Positions 8,986 to 17,204 are shown, counted from the stretch's first letter. The stretch is 64,000 bases of DNA from Ruegeria sp. Alg231-54 (GCF_900143525.1 NZ_FREZ01000002.1:310001-374000); one strand, 5' to 3'. A program made the numbers and translations. The notes: generated by a model not told the origin, from the letters alone.

Positions 8986-9900
8986 TCAGTCCAACCGGAC
9001 GCCTTCGCGTTGCAGCCTTTCGCGCAACACATCAATTTCAACCGTCAGATCACTGCGGTCGTCCAAAAGCAACTTGCGGGTACGCGCCGCGAAATTTTGT
9101 TCAAGATCATCCAGGAGGGACGAATAATCCTCCAGCGCCTGCGCATCGCGGGTGCGAGCATAGACGTCAGCGAACTTGACCGTCGCGTCACGCGCGCCCT
9201 TCAAGTAAACGGTCAGGTATTTTCGCGCACCGGCCAGATCGCGAGGGTCTTCCTCGACCGTGCGGAACAGGTCGCGGGCGGTATCCTGAAAACGTTCAAC
9301 CCGGGCTTCGATCCTTCGGTCGCCAGCGCGTTTGATGGCGTCGGTCATCTCGGACAGATGTGTTTCAGCACCTTCCACGACGCGGGCAACGCGGTCTTGC
9401 TGGAAAGTGTCGATGCCTTCCATGCCTTTGTCAGTCATCGGATCAATCCCGAAAGAGACAGAGTGTAGGACGCTGGCCATCAAGCCGAACAGAATCGGGG
9501 CGATCAGGCTGGCCTCAGACGCTGCAGCTGCATCGAGATATTCCGTGCGATAAGCGGCCAATCCGACGCCAAGTCCGGTCAGGAGGCTGGAGAATATCTT
9601 TCTGGGAAACGCCGGGCGACGGGCTGTGCGGCGAGCGTTGTAGGCGGATTCGGCCCGCAGCCCTTCGCGCAGCAGAAATGCTGCAGCTGTCAAAAGACCC
9701 GCTGCGATCAGGCCGATCGTCAATCCGACTGCCCCATCGTTCAGCGACAGAAAAACCAAGGGAACAGCCGGAAGAAACAACAGGTTAGCGCGGGCTCCGG
9801 CCGGTTCGACCCGAGCGACGTCAAACTGTCCGCGCGGAGGTTGATTCGGAGACGAGGAGTCGTCCTGTGGGCTGAATTTCCCGCCATACCGTTTGGCCAT
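8986..9900 (-). CDS. XpaC-like (5-bromo-4-chloroindolyl phosphate hydrolysis family) membrane protein
   Basis: XpaC family, 304 residues. A basic, Gly/Pro/Ser-rich N terminus is followed by two close membrane helices (about 40-82), a third hydrophobic patch (about 120-150) and a long charged helical C-terminal half. The family name comes from an old phosphatase phenotype; no phosphatase active site is recognisable. XpaC and TelA genes are adjacent in many bacteria and are assumed to act together at the membrane. The ATG at 9900 lies 4 bases after the stop of the 29-residue peptide gene, so the two are probably translationally coupled. Confidence 0.8.
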   Translation of the reverse strand: MAKRYGGKFSPQDDSSSPNQPPRGQFDVARVEPAGARANLLFLPAVPLVFLSLNDGAVGLTIGLIAAGLLTAAAFLLREGLRAESAYNARRTARRPAFPRKIFSSLLTGLGVGLAAYRTEYLDAAAASEASLIAPILFGLMASVLHSVSFGIDPMTDKGMEGIDTFQQDRVARVVEGAETHLSEMTDAIKRAGDRRIEARVERFQDTARDLFRTVEEDPRDLAGARKYLTVYLKGARDATVKFADVYARTRDAQALEDYSSLLDDLEQNFAARTRKLLLDDRSDLTVEIDVLRERLQREGVRLD

Positions 9901-9904
9901 GTGC

Positions 9905-9994
9905 TTACAAGCCTCCCAATACGCCGGTGCAGACGCCGAACATCAGCATCAACAACACGACATAGGCCAGTTTTTGCACTCCGGTCCCGGACAT
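9905..9994 (-). CDS. 29-residue single-span membrane peptide
   Basis: A short frame reading MSGTGVQKLAYVVLLMLM and ending FGVCTGVLGGL. A GGGGGG run lies 5-10 bases before the ATG, and the stop is 4 bases before the xpaC-like start. It is essentially one transmembrane helix with a short polar N terminus, one Cys and a Gly-rich end. Tight spacing, a good ribosome-binding site and an uninterrupted hydrophobic core argue that it is a real leader gene of the module. I do not recognise the family. It could be a regulatory or structural microprotein of the XpaC/TelA complex. Confidence 0.6.
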   Translation of the reverse strand: MSGTGVQKLAYVVLLMLMFGVCTGVLGGL

Positions 9995-10074
9995 GGTGCC
10001 CCCCAAAAATGTCCCTTGGGGAAATCTAGGCCATGAGAGGCCGTGGCGCTAGGGGGAAGGTTGCCTAACCTGCG

Positions 10075-10884
10075 TCACTTGCGAGGTTTCTTGCCGATTG
10101 GGGGGCGATTTCGCTGTGGACGCGCGGGTCGTTTGGCCGGTGCTTCGGGCTCGGCTTCAAGGCCCAGCTGATCGCGCATGACCCGCCGGCGGATTTCTTC
10201 GACCTCGCCGGGTTTCAGGCTTCCCAGCTGGAAGGGGCCGTAGGACACACGCAGCAGCCTGTTCACCGCAAAACCGATATCTTCTATCGCACGACGAATT
10301 TCGCGGTTCTTGCCTTCGCGAAGACCGATAGTCAGCCAGGCATTCGCGCCTTGTTGACGGTCCAGCGTGACGTCCATCGGCAAAAAGCGTTCCCCGTCGA
10401 TAACAAGCCCCTTACGAAGCGGTGCAAAATCCTCGTCCTTGGGGCGGCCATTCACCCGCACGCGGTATTTGCGTAGCCATCCGGTCGAGGGCAGTTCCAG
10501 CTTGCGCTTGATGCCGCCATCATTGGTCAACAGCAGCAACCCTTCCGAGTTCAGGTCCAACCGCCCGACACTCATGACCCGGGGCATATCCTCGGGCAGT
10601 TTGTCAAAAATGGTCGCGCGTCCTTTTTCGTCACGTGTCGTTGTCACCAGACCGGAAGGCTTGTGATACAGCCACAGGCGCGAAGGTTCGGGTTCCGACA
10701 CCGGTTTGCCATCGACGTTGATCTTGTCTTTGGCTGTGACGTTCAGTGCGGGGCTGTCGATGGTCTTGCCGTTTACACTCACACGACCTGCTTCGATCAT
10801 GCGTTCAGCTTCGCGGCGCGAGGCAACGCCTGCGCGGGCAAGGACTTTGGCGATCCGGTCGCCGGGAGGAGGGGTTTTGGTCAT
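10075..10884 (-). CDS. rluB: Ribosomal large-subunit pseudouridine synthase (RluB/RsuA family)
   Basis: Converts a specific 23S rRNA uridine to pseudouridine. With the ATG at 10884 the protein has 269 residues: an S4 RNA-binding domain (about 8-55, DRIAKVLARAGVASRREAERM), then the catalytic domain with signature GRLDLNSEGLLLLTNDG, where Asp110 is the expected catalytic residue, and a basic Pro/Arg/Lys tail (RPARPQRNRPPIGKKPRK) common in alphaproteobacterial RluB. The frame extends upstream across the intergenic region into tadA but has no conservation there. Divergent from tadA with 61 bases between starts. RluE/RluF-type alternatives are less likely given the S4 domain and length. Confidence 0.9.
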   Translation of the reverse strand: MTKTPPPGDRIAKVLARAGVASRREAERMIEAGRVSVNGKTIDSPALNVTAKDKINVDGKPVSEPEPSRLWLYHKPSGLVTTTRDEKGRATIFDKLPEDMPRVMSVGRLDLNSEGLLLLTNDGGIKRKLELPSTGWLRKYRVRVNGRPKDEDFAPLRKGLVIDGERFLPMDVTLDRQQGANAWLTIGLREGKNREIRRAIEDIGFAVNRLLRVSYGPFQLGSLKPGEVEEIRRRVMRDQLGLEAEPEAPAKRPARPQRNRPPIGKKPRK

Positions 10885-10945
10885 CTGCAGCCCATAGCGC
10901 ATCCCGGCCGCTTGCGAAAGACAGGTTTCTGATGCAGTCAGAGGC

Positions 10946-11395
10946 ATGGTGTTCAGATCGCACATGGATAAGGCGTTGGTTGAAGCGCGCGCTGCGGCGG
11001 ATCGCGGAGAGGTGCCTGTGGGCGCTGTCATTGCCGGCCCCGATGGATCGATCGTGGCCTCTGCGGGCAACCGAACACGAGAGCTGAACGATCCCACCGC
11101 CCATGCCGAAATACTGGCCCTGCGTGCTGCATGCGCCGCAGCCGGATCCGAACGTCTGCCCGATCACGACCTTTATGTGACGTTAGAGCCTTGCGCGATG
11201 TGCGCGGCTGCATTGGCCGCGGCGCGTATCCGGCGCATCTATTACGGGGCCGCCGATCCGAAATCAGGCGGCGTTGCCCATGGCGCGCGAGTTTTCACCC
11301 ATACACAAGCACACCACGTGCCAGAGGTTTACGACGGCATCCGAGGGCAGGAGGCCGCCGAGCTTTTGAAGGAGTTTTTCGCGGCACGGCGTTGA
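10946..11395 (+). CDS. tadA: tRNA adenosine(34) deaminase
   Basis: Zinc-dependent deaminase that makes inosine at the wobble position of tRNA-Arg(ACG), essential in most bacteria. The 149-residue protein has the HAE motif (His53, Glu55) and PCAMC (Cys83, Cys86), the full zinc/catalytic set, plus the tRNA-binding C terminus. The ATG at 10946 is used, with AGAGG very close to it; the ATG at 10964 is an alternative that would remove six residues before the conserved helix. Convergent with the UPF0173 gene (2 bases apart). Confidence 0.93.
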   Translation: MVFRSHMDKALVEARAAADRGEVPVGAVIAGPDGSIVASAGNRTRELNDPTAHAEILALRAACAAAGSERLPDHDLYVTLEPCAMCAAALAAARIRRIYYGAADPKSGGVAHGARVFTHTQAHHVPEVYDGIRGQEAAELLKEFFAARR

Positions 11396-11397
11396 CC

Positions 11398-12090
11398 CTA
11401 GAGGGAAATGGCCTTCATCACCTCGGGTTCGATGACGTCGACCCCCGGCAACCCGTCGACCAGCGCCTGAGCCGATTGTTCGAGGATCGGGAAGGTCTTG
11501 TAATGGCAGGGAATCACGGTCTTGAAGTTAAAGTAACGCTTTGCCGCGTAAGCCGCGCCCTTCATATCCATTGTGAAATGGCCGCCTGCCGACAGGATCC
11601 CGATATCGGGTTTGTAGTAATCCCCCATCCAATCCATATCGGCCATGATGTCGGTATCGCCCGAGACATACAGCATGTGCCCTTCCGAGGCGATCATGAA
11701 CCCGACCTCGCTGCCGCCGGTACGCAGCCCGTCAGGTGTAGAAAAGGTCGAGCTGTGCGAGGCTGGCACCATCGACACTTTGACGCTGTTCAGGTTCACG
11801 GTACCGCCCTTGTTGTACCCGATGGTTTCCAGCCCCTCGGACTCGCTCCAATACCCCATCAGGTCGTATTGTCCGACCACGGGGACGTTCAGGTGCTTGG
11901 CCAGCGATACGACATCGGCGACGTGATCGAAATGTGTATGCGTAAGAAGGATATGAGTCGCACCGTTTAGAGCGTCATCATGCTGTTCCTCCGACAAGAC
12001 CGGGTTACCCGTCAGCCAGGGGTCGACCAGCAGAACCTGTCCGCCGGTTTCGATGCGGAAACTGCCGTGTCCCAGCCAAATGATAATCAT
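11398..12090 (-). CDS. UPF0173 metal-dependent hydrolase (metallo-beta-lactamase fold)
   Basis: A 230-residue metallo-beta-lactamase-fold hydrolase of UPF0173. The core motif HTHFDH (His51, His53, Asp55, His56) binds two metals; SGDTD and the C-terminal PCHYKTF supply further ligands. The substrate is unknown. The start is ATG at 12090 with GGGAGG eight bases upstream; a TTG at 12111 in the same frame would place that GGGAGG inside the gene. Cytoplasmic. Convergent with tadA and divergent from the ceramidase-like gene (60 bases). Confidence 0.88.
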   Translation of the reverse strand: MIIIWLGHGSFRIETGGQVLLVDPWLTGNPVLSEEQHDDALNGATHILLTHTHFDHVADVVSLAKHLNVPVVGQYDLMGYWSESEGLETIGYNKGGTVNLNSVKVSMVPASHSSTFSTPDGLRTGGSEVGFMIASEGHMLYVSGDTDIMADMDWMGDYYKPDIGILSAGGHFTMDMKGAAYAAKRYFNFKTVIPCHYKTFPILEQSAQALVDGLPGVDVIEPEVMKAISL

Positions 12091-12150
12091 GAATTCATCC
12101 TCCCAAAACAAACTGTTGGCATTAACTTAGCATCGGCTATGTAAAAGTTC

Positions 12151-12807
12151 ATGGACTGGTTTCAGGAAATTGATGGCTATTGCGAGCGCTTGTCGCCCGC
12201 CTATTGGGCCGAACCGATAAACGCGGTGACAAACGCGGCGTTTCTGATTGCAGCATTTGTCATGTGGCTGCGTGTGCGCGGGCAGGGGATGCCGTTGGCG
12301 ATGGTGCTGGTCGTCATTCTCGCCGCTATCGGGGTCGGCAGTTACCTGTTCCATACCCACGCGCAGGTCTGGGCCGCCATGGCGGATGTTCTGCCGATTT
12401 TGCTGTACATCCTGGTCTACATCTTCGCGATCAACCGGGACGTCTGGCACATGCGTCCGCTTGCGGCCGGGATCGTGACGGCGCTGTTCATTCCCTATGC
12501 CGCGGCGACGGTGCCCCTGTTTCAGTTGGTTCCGGGTTTGGGTGGGTCAGCAGCCTATGCCCCGGTGCCGCTGCTGATCTTGATCTATGCGTTTCTTTTG
12601 CGCCACCGGGTGCCGGACACCGCCCGTGGTCTGGCCATCGGGGCGATGATCCTGATCGCCTCGATCACCTTTCGTGCGCTGGATGAAGCCGTTTGCGGTC
12701 AGATCGCGTTTGGCACCCATTTCATGTGGCACATCCTGAACGCCATCATGCTGGGTTGGATGATCGAGGTGTATCGTAGGCACCTGACCCGCGCGGCTCA
12801 GGCCTGA
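12151..12807 (+). CDS. Ceramidase family (CREST) membrane hydrolase
   Basis: A 218-residue integral membrane protein with about seven hydrophobic helices. It carries CREST/alkaline-ceramidase motifs: EPINAVTNAAF near the N terminus, GVGSYLFHTHA (His and Ser), DVLPI, SITFRALDE, and GTHFMWHILNA at the end, which together provide the three His and one Asp that hold the zinc. Eukaryotic members cleave ceramide; bacterial members are mostly uncharacterised and may act on other amide lipids such as ornithine lipids, common in roseobacters (inference). Its last 10 bases overlap the end of the convergent DUF4202 gene. Confidence 0.8.
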   Translation: MDWFQEIDGYCERLSPAYWAEPINAVTNAAFLIAAFVMWLRVRGQGMPLAMVLVVILAAIGVGSYLFHTHAQVWAAMADVLPILLYILVYIFAINRDVWHMRPLAAGIVTALFIPYAAATVPLFQLVPGLGGSAAYAPVPLLILIYAFLLRHRVPDTARGLAIGAMILIASITFRALDEAVCGQIAFGTHFMWHILNAIMLGWMIEVYRRHLTRAAQA

Positions 12808-13361
12808 AAGGCTGCGGCCAGTTCTGCGGGCAGGTCAAATTCAGACAGCACGCGTGCGCGGCCTTGATCCGACATCTTGCGCGCGGTTTTCTCGACGATG
12901 CTTTGGATTTTCTCGGCCGAGTGCTTTTCGGCGAACGGTGCGAAATACCATTTGAGGAAAACAAAGCAGATGACATCCTCCAGCGCCTGCACCTCGCCGT
13001 CACGCTTGATGCCCTGTTTGCGCAGCATCCGACCAGCAGATTCGATATCCTCGGCAGGGTAGCCGTTCTGTTCCATAAGCCCCATCACGACCTCGGCGTG
13101 GTGGACGCCCTGCGCCTTGCGCCAAGCCAGATATCCGGCACGACCTTCGGGGTATTCACTGCGCGCGAGCTTCCACCGCTCCACATGCTGACCTCGTGCG
13201 GCTATCTGCAACGGGTCAGAGGCGTCTGGGAACAACCTGTCCAACTCAGCGCTCATGCGCTGACCATAAAGCAGTTCAGCGGGCTGGCCGTCTTCGAGGT
13301 TGGGGTCGTGTGAGTTGGCCGCATCAATTGCGTCCAGAACAGCTTGCTTGCGCGCGTTCAT
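12798..13361 (-). CDS. DUF4202 family protein
   Basis: A 187-residue soluble protein of DUF4202. Visible features are RGQHVERWKLARSEYPEGR, the VHHAEVVMGLMEQNGY segment with paired His, and an acidic LEDVICFVFLKWYF stretch, an HD-like helical fold by appearance. Family members are often found with sulfur-assimilation or glutamate genes, but no such neighbour is seen here. The function is unknown. ACGGAGCGGAAG precedes the ATG. Ends convergently inside the 3' end of the ceramidase-like gene. Confidence 0.8.
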   Translation of the reverse strand: MNARKQAVLDAIDAANSHDPNLEDGQPAELLYGQRMSAELDRLFPDASDPLQIAARGQHVERWKLARSEYPEGRAGYLAWRKAQGVHHAEVVMGLMEQNGYPAEDIESAGRMLRKQGIKRDGEVQALEDVICFVFLKWYFAPFAEKHSAEKIQSIVEKTARKMSDQGRARVLSEFDLPAELAAAFQA

Positions 13362-13458
13362 CTTCCGCTCCGTTGGCTTGCCGGGTCTGCAGGGCAGGCC
13401 GGCGGGTTACTTGTGAACCACCGTAGCGATACGCCGCGCGGAACGCAGCAGGCAATTG

Positions 13459-13493
13459 CCGGGCCGGGGCATTTGGACCCGACCCGGTTTTTG
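13459..13493 (+). terminator. GC-rich hairpin with T-run, no obvious plus-strand gene
   Basis: CCGGGCCGGG and CCCGACCCGG form an imperfect 10-bp stem followed by TTTTT on the plus strand. The nearest plus-strand gene ends 650 bases upstream. It may instead work as a hairpin between the two minus-strand genes that flank it, where no T-run follows. Confidence 0.4.
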
Positions 13494-13502
13494 CGGGCTA
13501 AA

Positions 13503-13667
13503 TTACTTGCCCGGTTTGTTCTGATCCTGAGTAACAGGTTCCGACACCTGATCGGGGAAAATCAGGCTGCGGGTCAGGGTGTCCATGCTTGGGCCAAAGG
13601 CGCCCGCCTGAGCTTGCGCAGCAAGAACCGTAGTGGCCAGTACAAAGGCAGTCATGAACGTTTTCAT
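13503..13667 (-). CDS. Small exported protein (54 residues)
   Basis: Starts MKTFMTAFVLATTVLAAQAQAG, a clear Sec signal peptide with likely cleavage after AQA or AGA, leaving about 33 residues rich in Asp/Gln/Pro. GGAG lies nine bases before the ATG. I do not recognise a family. It sits between DUF4202 (downstream on the same strand) and the divergent gatC. Its upstream region (13690-13760) has GTTCAGTTCAGT-type direct repeats of unknown meaning. Periplasmic location is predicted. Confidence 0.65.
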   Translation of the reverse strand: MKTFMTAFVLATTVLAAQAQAGAFGPSMDTLTRSLIFPDQVSEPVTQDQNKPGK

Positions 13668-13850
13668 CGTTTTTCTCCATATAAGGCTGTGCCGTGCCAT
13701 ATGAAATGAACAGTTCAGTTCAGTATTGCAAGATGTGAGGTGAACTAATCGGTTCATTTTTTTTACTTAGGGGTATTCAGAAATGAGTGATCGGACAGGA
13801 TTTATGGACCTTTGCCATGCGCTCAAGGGTGGATCAGCGCCTTGGCGGTC

Positions 13851-13879
13851 TTGCGACCCGGCGACCAGACAGGTAAATG
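13851..13879 (+). promoter_or_regulatory. Putative sigma-70 promoter of gatCA
   Basis: TTGCGA (13851-13856) and TAAATG (13874-13879) are separated by 17 bases, and the gatC start lies 27 bases further on. Confidence 0.5.
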
Positions 13880-13905
13880 CCCCCTAACGCATATGAGGAT
13901 ATCCG

Positions 13906-14193
13906 ATGTCGATTGACCAAAGCAACGCCGCCAAGGTGGCCAAACTGGCCCGGATCAAGGTCGAGGATGACGCGCTGCCTGCGCTGGCATCCGAATTCAA
14001 CACCATCCTTGGCTTCATCGAACAACTCAACGAGGTTGATGTCGAAGGTGTCGAACCGATGGTTTCGGTCGAGCCGATGCGCCTAAAACGCCGCGAGGAT
14101 GTGGTCACTGACGGCAACCAGCAAGACAAGGTACTGGCCAATGCCCCCGATGCGCGCGAAGGGTTTTTTGCTGTTCCCAAAGTTGTGGAGTAA
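13906..14193 (+). CDS. gatC: Asp/Glu-tRNA(Asn/Gln) amidotransferase subunit C
   Basis: The 95-residue GatC wraps around GatA in the GatCAB complex, which amidates Glu-tRNA(Gln) or Asp-tRNA(Asn). The N-terminal VAKLARIKVEDD and the NTILGFIEQLNEVD segment are typical, as is the final REGFFAVPKVVE. GAGGATATCCG precedes the ATG. gatA follows after 3 bases. gatB is not in the window, which is common in this group where it lies elsewhere. Confidence 0.95.
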   Translation: MSIDQSNAAKVAKLARIKVEDDALPALASEFNTILGFIEQLNEVDVEGVEPMVSVEPMRLKRREDVVTDGNQQDKVLANAPDAREGFFAVPKVVE

Positions 14194-14196
14194 GAC

Positions 14197-15684
14197 ATGA
14201 GCGATCTGAACAAATTGGGCCTGGCCGAAGCGCGCGACGCTCTGCGCGCTGGCGACGTAACCTCTGTCGAGCTGACCGAATCCTGCCTGAAGGCAATCGA
14301 TGACGCCGACGCGCTGAACGCTTTTGTCCATAAAACGCCCGAAATCGCGCTGGAGCGCGCCAAGGCGGCGGATGAGCGGATCAAAGCAGGCGACGCGCCG
14401 TCGATGTGCGGCCTGCCGATCGGCATCAAGGATCTGTTCTGCACCAAAGGCGTACCCTCGCAGGCGGCTTCCAAAATCCTCGAAGGGTTCAAGCCCGAAT
14501 ACGAATCTACTGTGTCTCAGCAATTGGCAGATTCTGGCGCGGTGATGCTGGGCAAGCTGAACATGGACGAATTCGCCATGGGCTCGTCTAACGAAACTTC
14601 CGTGTACGGCAATGCGGTCAGCCCATGGCGCCGCGGCAATGACGATGCGCAGCTGACACCAGGTGGCTCATCCGGTGGGTCGGCCTCGGCCGTCGCGGCA
14701 GATCTTTGTCTGGCCGCCACCGGCACCGATACCGGCGGCTCGATCCGCCAGCCTGCTGCATTTGTTGGCATCACCGGCATCAAGCCGACCTATGGTCGTT
14801 GCTCGCGCTGGGGCATCGTGGCCTTTGCGTCTTCATTGGATCAGGCCGGGCCGATGACCAAGAACGTGCGTGACGCTGCGATTATGCTCGAGACCATGTG
14901 TGGTCATGACCCCAAGGATTCGACCAGCACCGAACTGGCCGTGCCGAATTTTGAGGCGATGCTGACCGGCGACATCAAAGGTAAGAAAATCGGTATCCCC
15001 AAGGAATACCGCATGGACGGTATGCCTGCAGAGATCGAAAGGCTCTGGGCCGAAGGCGCTGAGATGTTGAAAGCGGCAGGCGCCGAGATCGTCGACATTT
15101 CGCTGCCGCACACCAAGTATGCGCTGCCCGCATACTACGTGATTGCACCGGCCGAAGCGTCCTCGAACCTCGCGCGTTATGACGGTGTCCGCTATGGCCG
15201 CCGCGCCCAGCTGGCGCAGGGCGACGGCATCACTGAGATGTACGAAAAGACTCGCGCCGAAGGCTTTGGTCACGAAGTGCAGCGCCGGGTCATGATCGGC
15301 ACTTATGTGCTGTCGGCAGGGTTCTATGACGCATATTACAACCGCGCCCGTAAGGTGCGGACCCTGATCAAGAAAGACTTCGAAGATGTCTTCGCCGCAG
15401 GGATCGACGCAATCCTGACGCCTGCTACCCCGTCGGCGTCCTTTGGTCTGGGCGAGATGACCGAGGCGGACCCGGTGCAGATGTACCTCAACGACGTCTT
15501 TACCGTGACAGTGAACCTTGCCGGTTTGCCCGGTATCTCGGTTCCCGCAGGTTTGGACCAACAGGGTTTGCCGCTGGGTCTGCAACTGATCGGCCGCCCG
15601 TGGGAAGAAGGCGATTTGCTGAACACAGCTTATGCGTTGGAAAGTGCCGCCGGATTTGTGGCCAAGCCGGGCAAATGGTGGTAA
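14197..15684 (+). CDS. gatA: Asp/Glu-tRNA(Asn/Gln) amidotransferase subunit A
   Basis: Amidase subunit that releases ammonia from glutamine for transamidation. The 495-residue protein has the complete Ser-cisSer-Lys triad of the amidase-signature family: Lys78 (PIGIKDLF), Ser158 ([12 protein letters not shown]) and Ser182 ([11 protein letters not shown]). Length and the C-terminal [16 protein letters not shown] segment are normal. Overlap-free operon with gatC (3 bases between). Confidence 0.96.
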   Translation: MSDLNKLGLAEARDALRAGDVTSVELTESCLKAIDDADALNAFVHKTPEIALERAKAADERIKAGDAPSMCGLPIGIKDLFCTKGVPSQAASKILEGFKPEYESTVSQQLADSGAVMLGKLNMDEFAMGSSNETSVYGNAVSPWRRGNDDAQLTPGGSSGGSASAVAADLCLAATGTDTGGSIRQPAAFVGITGIKPTYGRCSRWGIVAFASSLDQAGPMTKNVRDAAIMLETMCGHDPKDSTSTELAVPNFEAMLTGDIKGKKIGIPKEYRMDGMPAEIERLWAEGAEMLKAAGAEIVDISLPHTKYALPAYYVIAPAEASSNLARYDGVRYGRRAQLAQGDGITEMYEKTRAEGFGHEVQRRVMIGTYVLSAGFYDAYYNRARKVRTLIKKDFEDVFAAGIDAILTPATPSASFGLGEMTEADPVQMYLNDVFTVTVNLAGLPGISVPAGLDQQGLPLGLQLIGRPWEEGDLLNTAYALESAAGFVAKPGKWW

Positions 15685-15724
15685 TCCTCGGATCAGGCAA
15701 GACCAGCTAAAACGGAGCAGCTGA

Positions 15725-16423
15725 ATGCGCTTTACGCTTCTGATCCCCGCAATCGGACTTGTGGCCGCCTGCAACACGGTGGCCCCGGTCCAGGGTACTG
15801 GATTTAACACGCCTCAATATCAGGCACAGCGCGAGGCCGCGCTGGCCGGGCCGGGCTACACCGGCAACCCATTGACCGGCCCTGCTGAAGTTTCAGAACA
15901 ACAACTGGGCGCACCCGGCAGCACCCCAACCGGGGATAACGCGGATATCGCGTCGGCAACGGCGGCTGCATTGGCCAACACGTCGGGGCAAAGCACGTTG
16001 ACGCAAGTCCCGCTGTCTGCCGCCAGTAACAATGCGATCTCCGACGAACAGGATTTCGCGGCTGTATCAGGACGTCGCACGATCGAAAACGACGCGGCCC
16101 TGATTCAACAGAACCGCCAGACCTACGAAGTTGTCACCCCGACTGCTGTTCCGCAGCGCGGATCGGACGGCCAGCCCAATATCGTACAATACGCTCTAAG
16201 CACCTCGAATCCAGTTGGTACACAGCTTTACAGCCGCGCTGGTTTCAATCTTGAGGCCAAGGCGCAGCGGAATTGCGCCAAGTTCCCGTCGCCTGACCAA
16301 GCTCAGATCGAGTTTCTGGCCAATGGTGGCCCTCAGCGTGATCGCAACGGGCTGGACCCGGATGGCGACGGATACGCTTGTGGCTGGGATCCCAGTGCCT
16401 TCCGCAGCGCCGTCAACAACTGA
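15725..16423 (+). CDS. Lipoprotein with Excalibur-like calcium-binding motif
   Basis: A 232-residue predicted lipoprotein: signal peptide MRFTLLIPAIGLVAAC with lipobox LVAAC (Cys16). The middle is low-complexity (Ala/Thr/Gln/Pro). The C-terminal 45 residues contain NCAKFPSPDQAQIEFL, then DRNGLDPDGDGYACGWDP, an Excalibur-type DxDxDGxxC loop with two Cys that could form a disulfide. Such domains are found in extracellular or wall-associated proteins and bind Ca2+ (family knowledge). It sits 41 bases after gatA, and its stop lies four bases before the best start of the amidase gene. The role is not known; a cell-envelope partner of the amidase is inference. Confidence 0.72.
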   Translation: MRFTLLIPAIGLVAACNTVAPVQGTGFNTPQYQAQREAALAGPGYTGNPLTGPAEVSEQQLGAPGSTPTGDNADIASATAAALANTSGQSTLTQVPLSAASNNAISDEQDFAAVSGRRTIENDAALIQQNRQTYEVVTPTAVPQRGSDGQPNIVQYALSTSNPVGTQLYSRAGFNLEAKAQRNCAKFPSPDQAQIEFLANGGPQRDRNGLDPDGDGYACGWDPSAFRSAVNN

Positions 16424-16427
16424 CGCA

Positions 16428-17084
16428 TTGGCGCCGATCTGGCACCCATCGCCCAATTTCGGGCCGCGTAGGGACGGGTTGAAGCCGTCCCTGATCGTTT
16501 TGCACTATACGGCTATGAACAACGCGCAAGAAGCGCTGGACAGGTTATGCGACCCCGACCACGAAGTGTCGGCGCATTACCTGATTGGTGGTGACGGAAC
16601 GCTCTGGCAGTTGGTGCGGGAAGAGGACCGCGCCTGGCACGCAGGGGCGGGCGAGTGGCACGGTCAGAGCGACATTAACTCCCGTTCGATTGGTATCGAA
16701 TTGGATAACACCGGCAAACACCCGTTCTCAGAACCGCAAATGCAACGGTTAGAGAAGATGTTGCATAAGATTATGCACCGTTGGACCATCCAGCCAAACG
16801 GCGTTATCGGCCATTCCGACATGGCACCCGGGCGAAAATTCGATCCGGGCCCACGATTTGACTGGCTGCGCCTCGAGCGCAACGCGCTGGCCGCACCGCG
16901 CGAACAAGGCGATGGTCGACAAGATGCCCCACAGGACCGATTTCGTACCCTGGCTCAAGCGGCCGGATTCAGTGCTGAAGTAGACGACGAAACCCTGCTG
17001 AGTGCCGTTCGTTTGCGATATCGCCCCTGGGGCAAAGGGCCATTGCGGCCAGCCGACTTCGCGCCCTTGACCCCACAATCCTGA
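16428..17084 (+). CDS. N-acetylmuramoyl-L-alanine amidase (Amidase_2, AmpD/AmiD-like)
   Basis: Zinc amidase that cuts the bond between muramic acid and the stem peptide. Motifs: LIVLHYTAM (His26), HEVSAHYLIGGDGTLWQLV, SIGIELDN (Glu) and GHSDMAPGRKFDPG (His and Asp), a complete Amidase_2 site. A winged C-terminal segment (DRFRTLAQAAGF) follows. The start is uncertain: TTG at 16428 gives 218 residues with no overlap, whereas ATGs further upstream run through the Excalibur lipoprotein gene in another frame. With the TTG start no signal peptide is seen, which favours an AmpD-like cytoplasmic recycling role. Confidence 0.85.
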   Translation: MAPIWHPSPNFGPRRDGLKPSLIVLHYTAMNNAQEALDRLCDPDHEVSAHYLIGGDGTLWQLVREEDRAWHAGAGEWHGQSDINSRSIGIELDNTGKHPFSEPQMQRLEKMLHKIMHRWTIQPNGVIGHSDMAPGRKFDPGPRFDWLRLERNALAAPREQGDGRQDAPQDRFRTLAQAAGFSAEVDDETLLSAVRLRYRPWGKGPLRPADFAPLTPQS

Positions 17085-17091
17085 TCCGCTC

Positions 17092-17116
17092 TTCATCTGG
17101 CAAAAATACCCCGGGG
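17092..17116 (+). repeat. Post-stop element, copy 1 (TTCATCTGG...AAAAATA...CCCCGGGG)
   Basis: Begins 8 bases after the amidase stop: TTCATCTGGC, then AAAAATA, then the palindrome CCCCGGGG (17109-17116). A similar block follows betC (47175) and, on the minus strand, scfR (49303). Confidence 0.45.
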
Positions 17117-17169
17117 TTGAATTGGCCGCAGGCCAAGAAGGGGCTGGCCCCTTCGCGCGCTCTCCACTC

Positions 17170-17196
17170 TTGACGCGGCTTGACACAAGGCATACC
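17170..17196 (+). promoter_or_regulatory. Possible rnpB promoter
   Basis: TTGACG (17170-17175) and CATACC (17191-17196) with a 15-base spacer lie just before the RNase P RNA. A second TTGACA at 17180 has no good -10 partner. Confidence 0.3.
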
Positions 17197-17204
17197 CACC
17201 GCTT

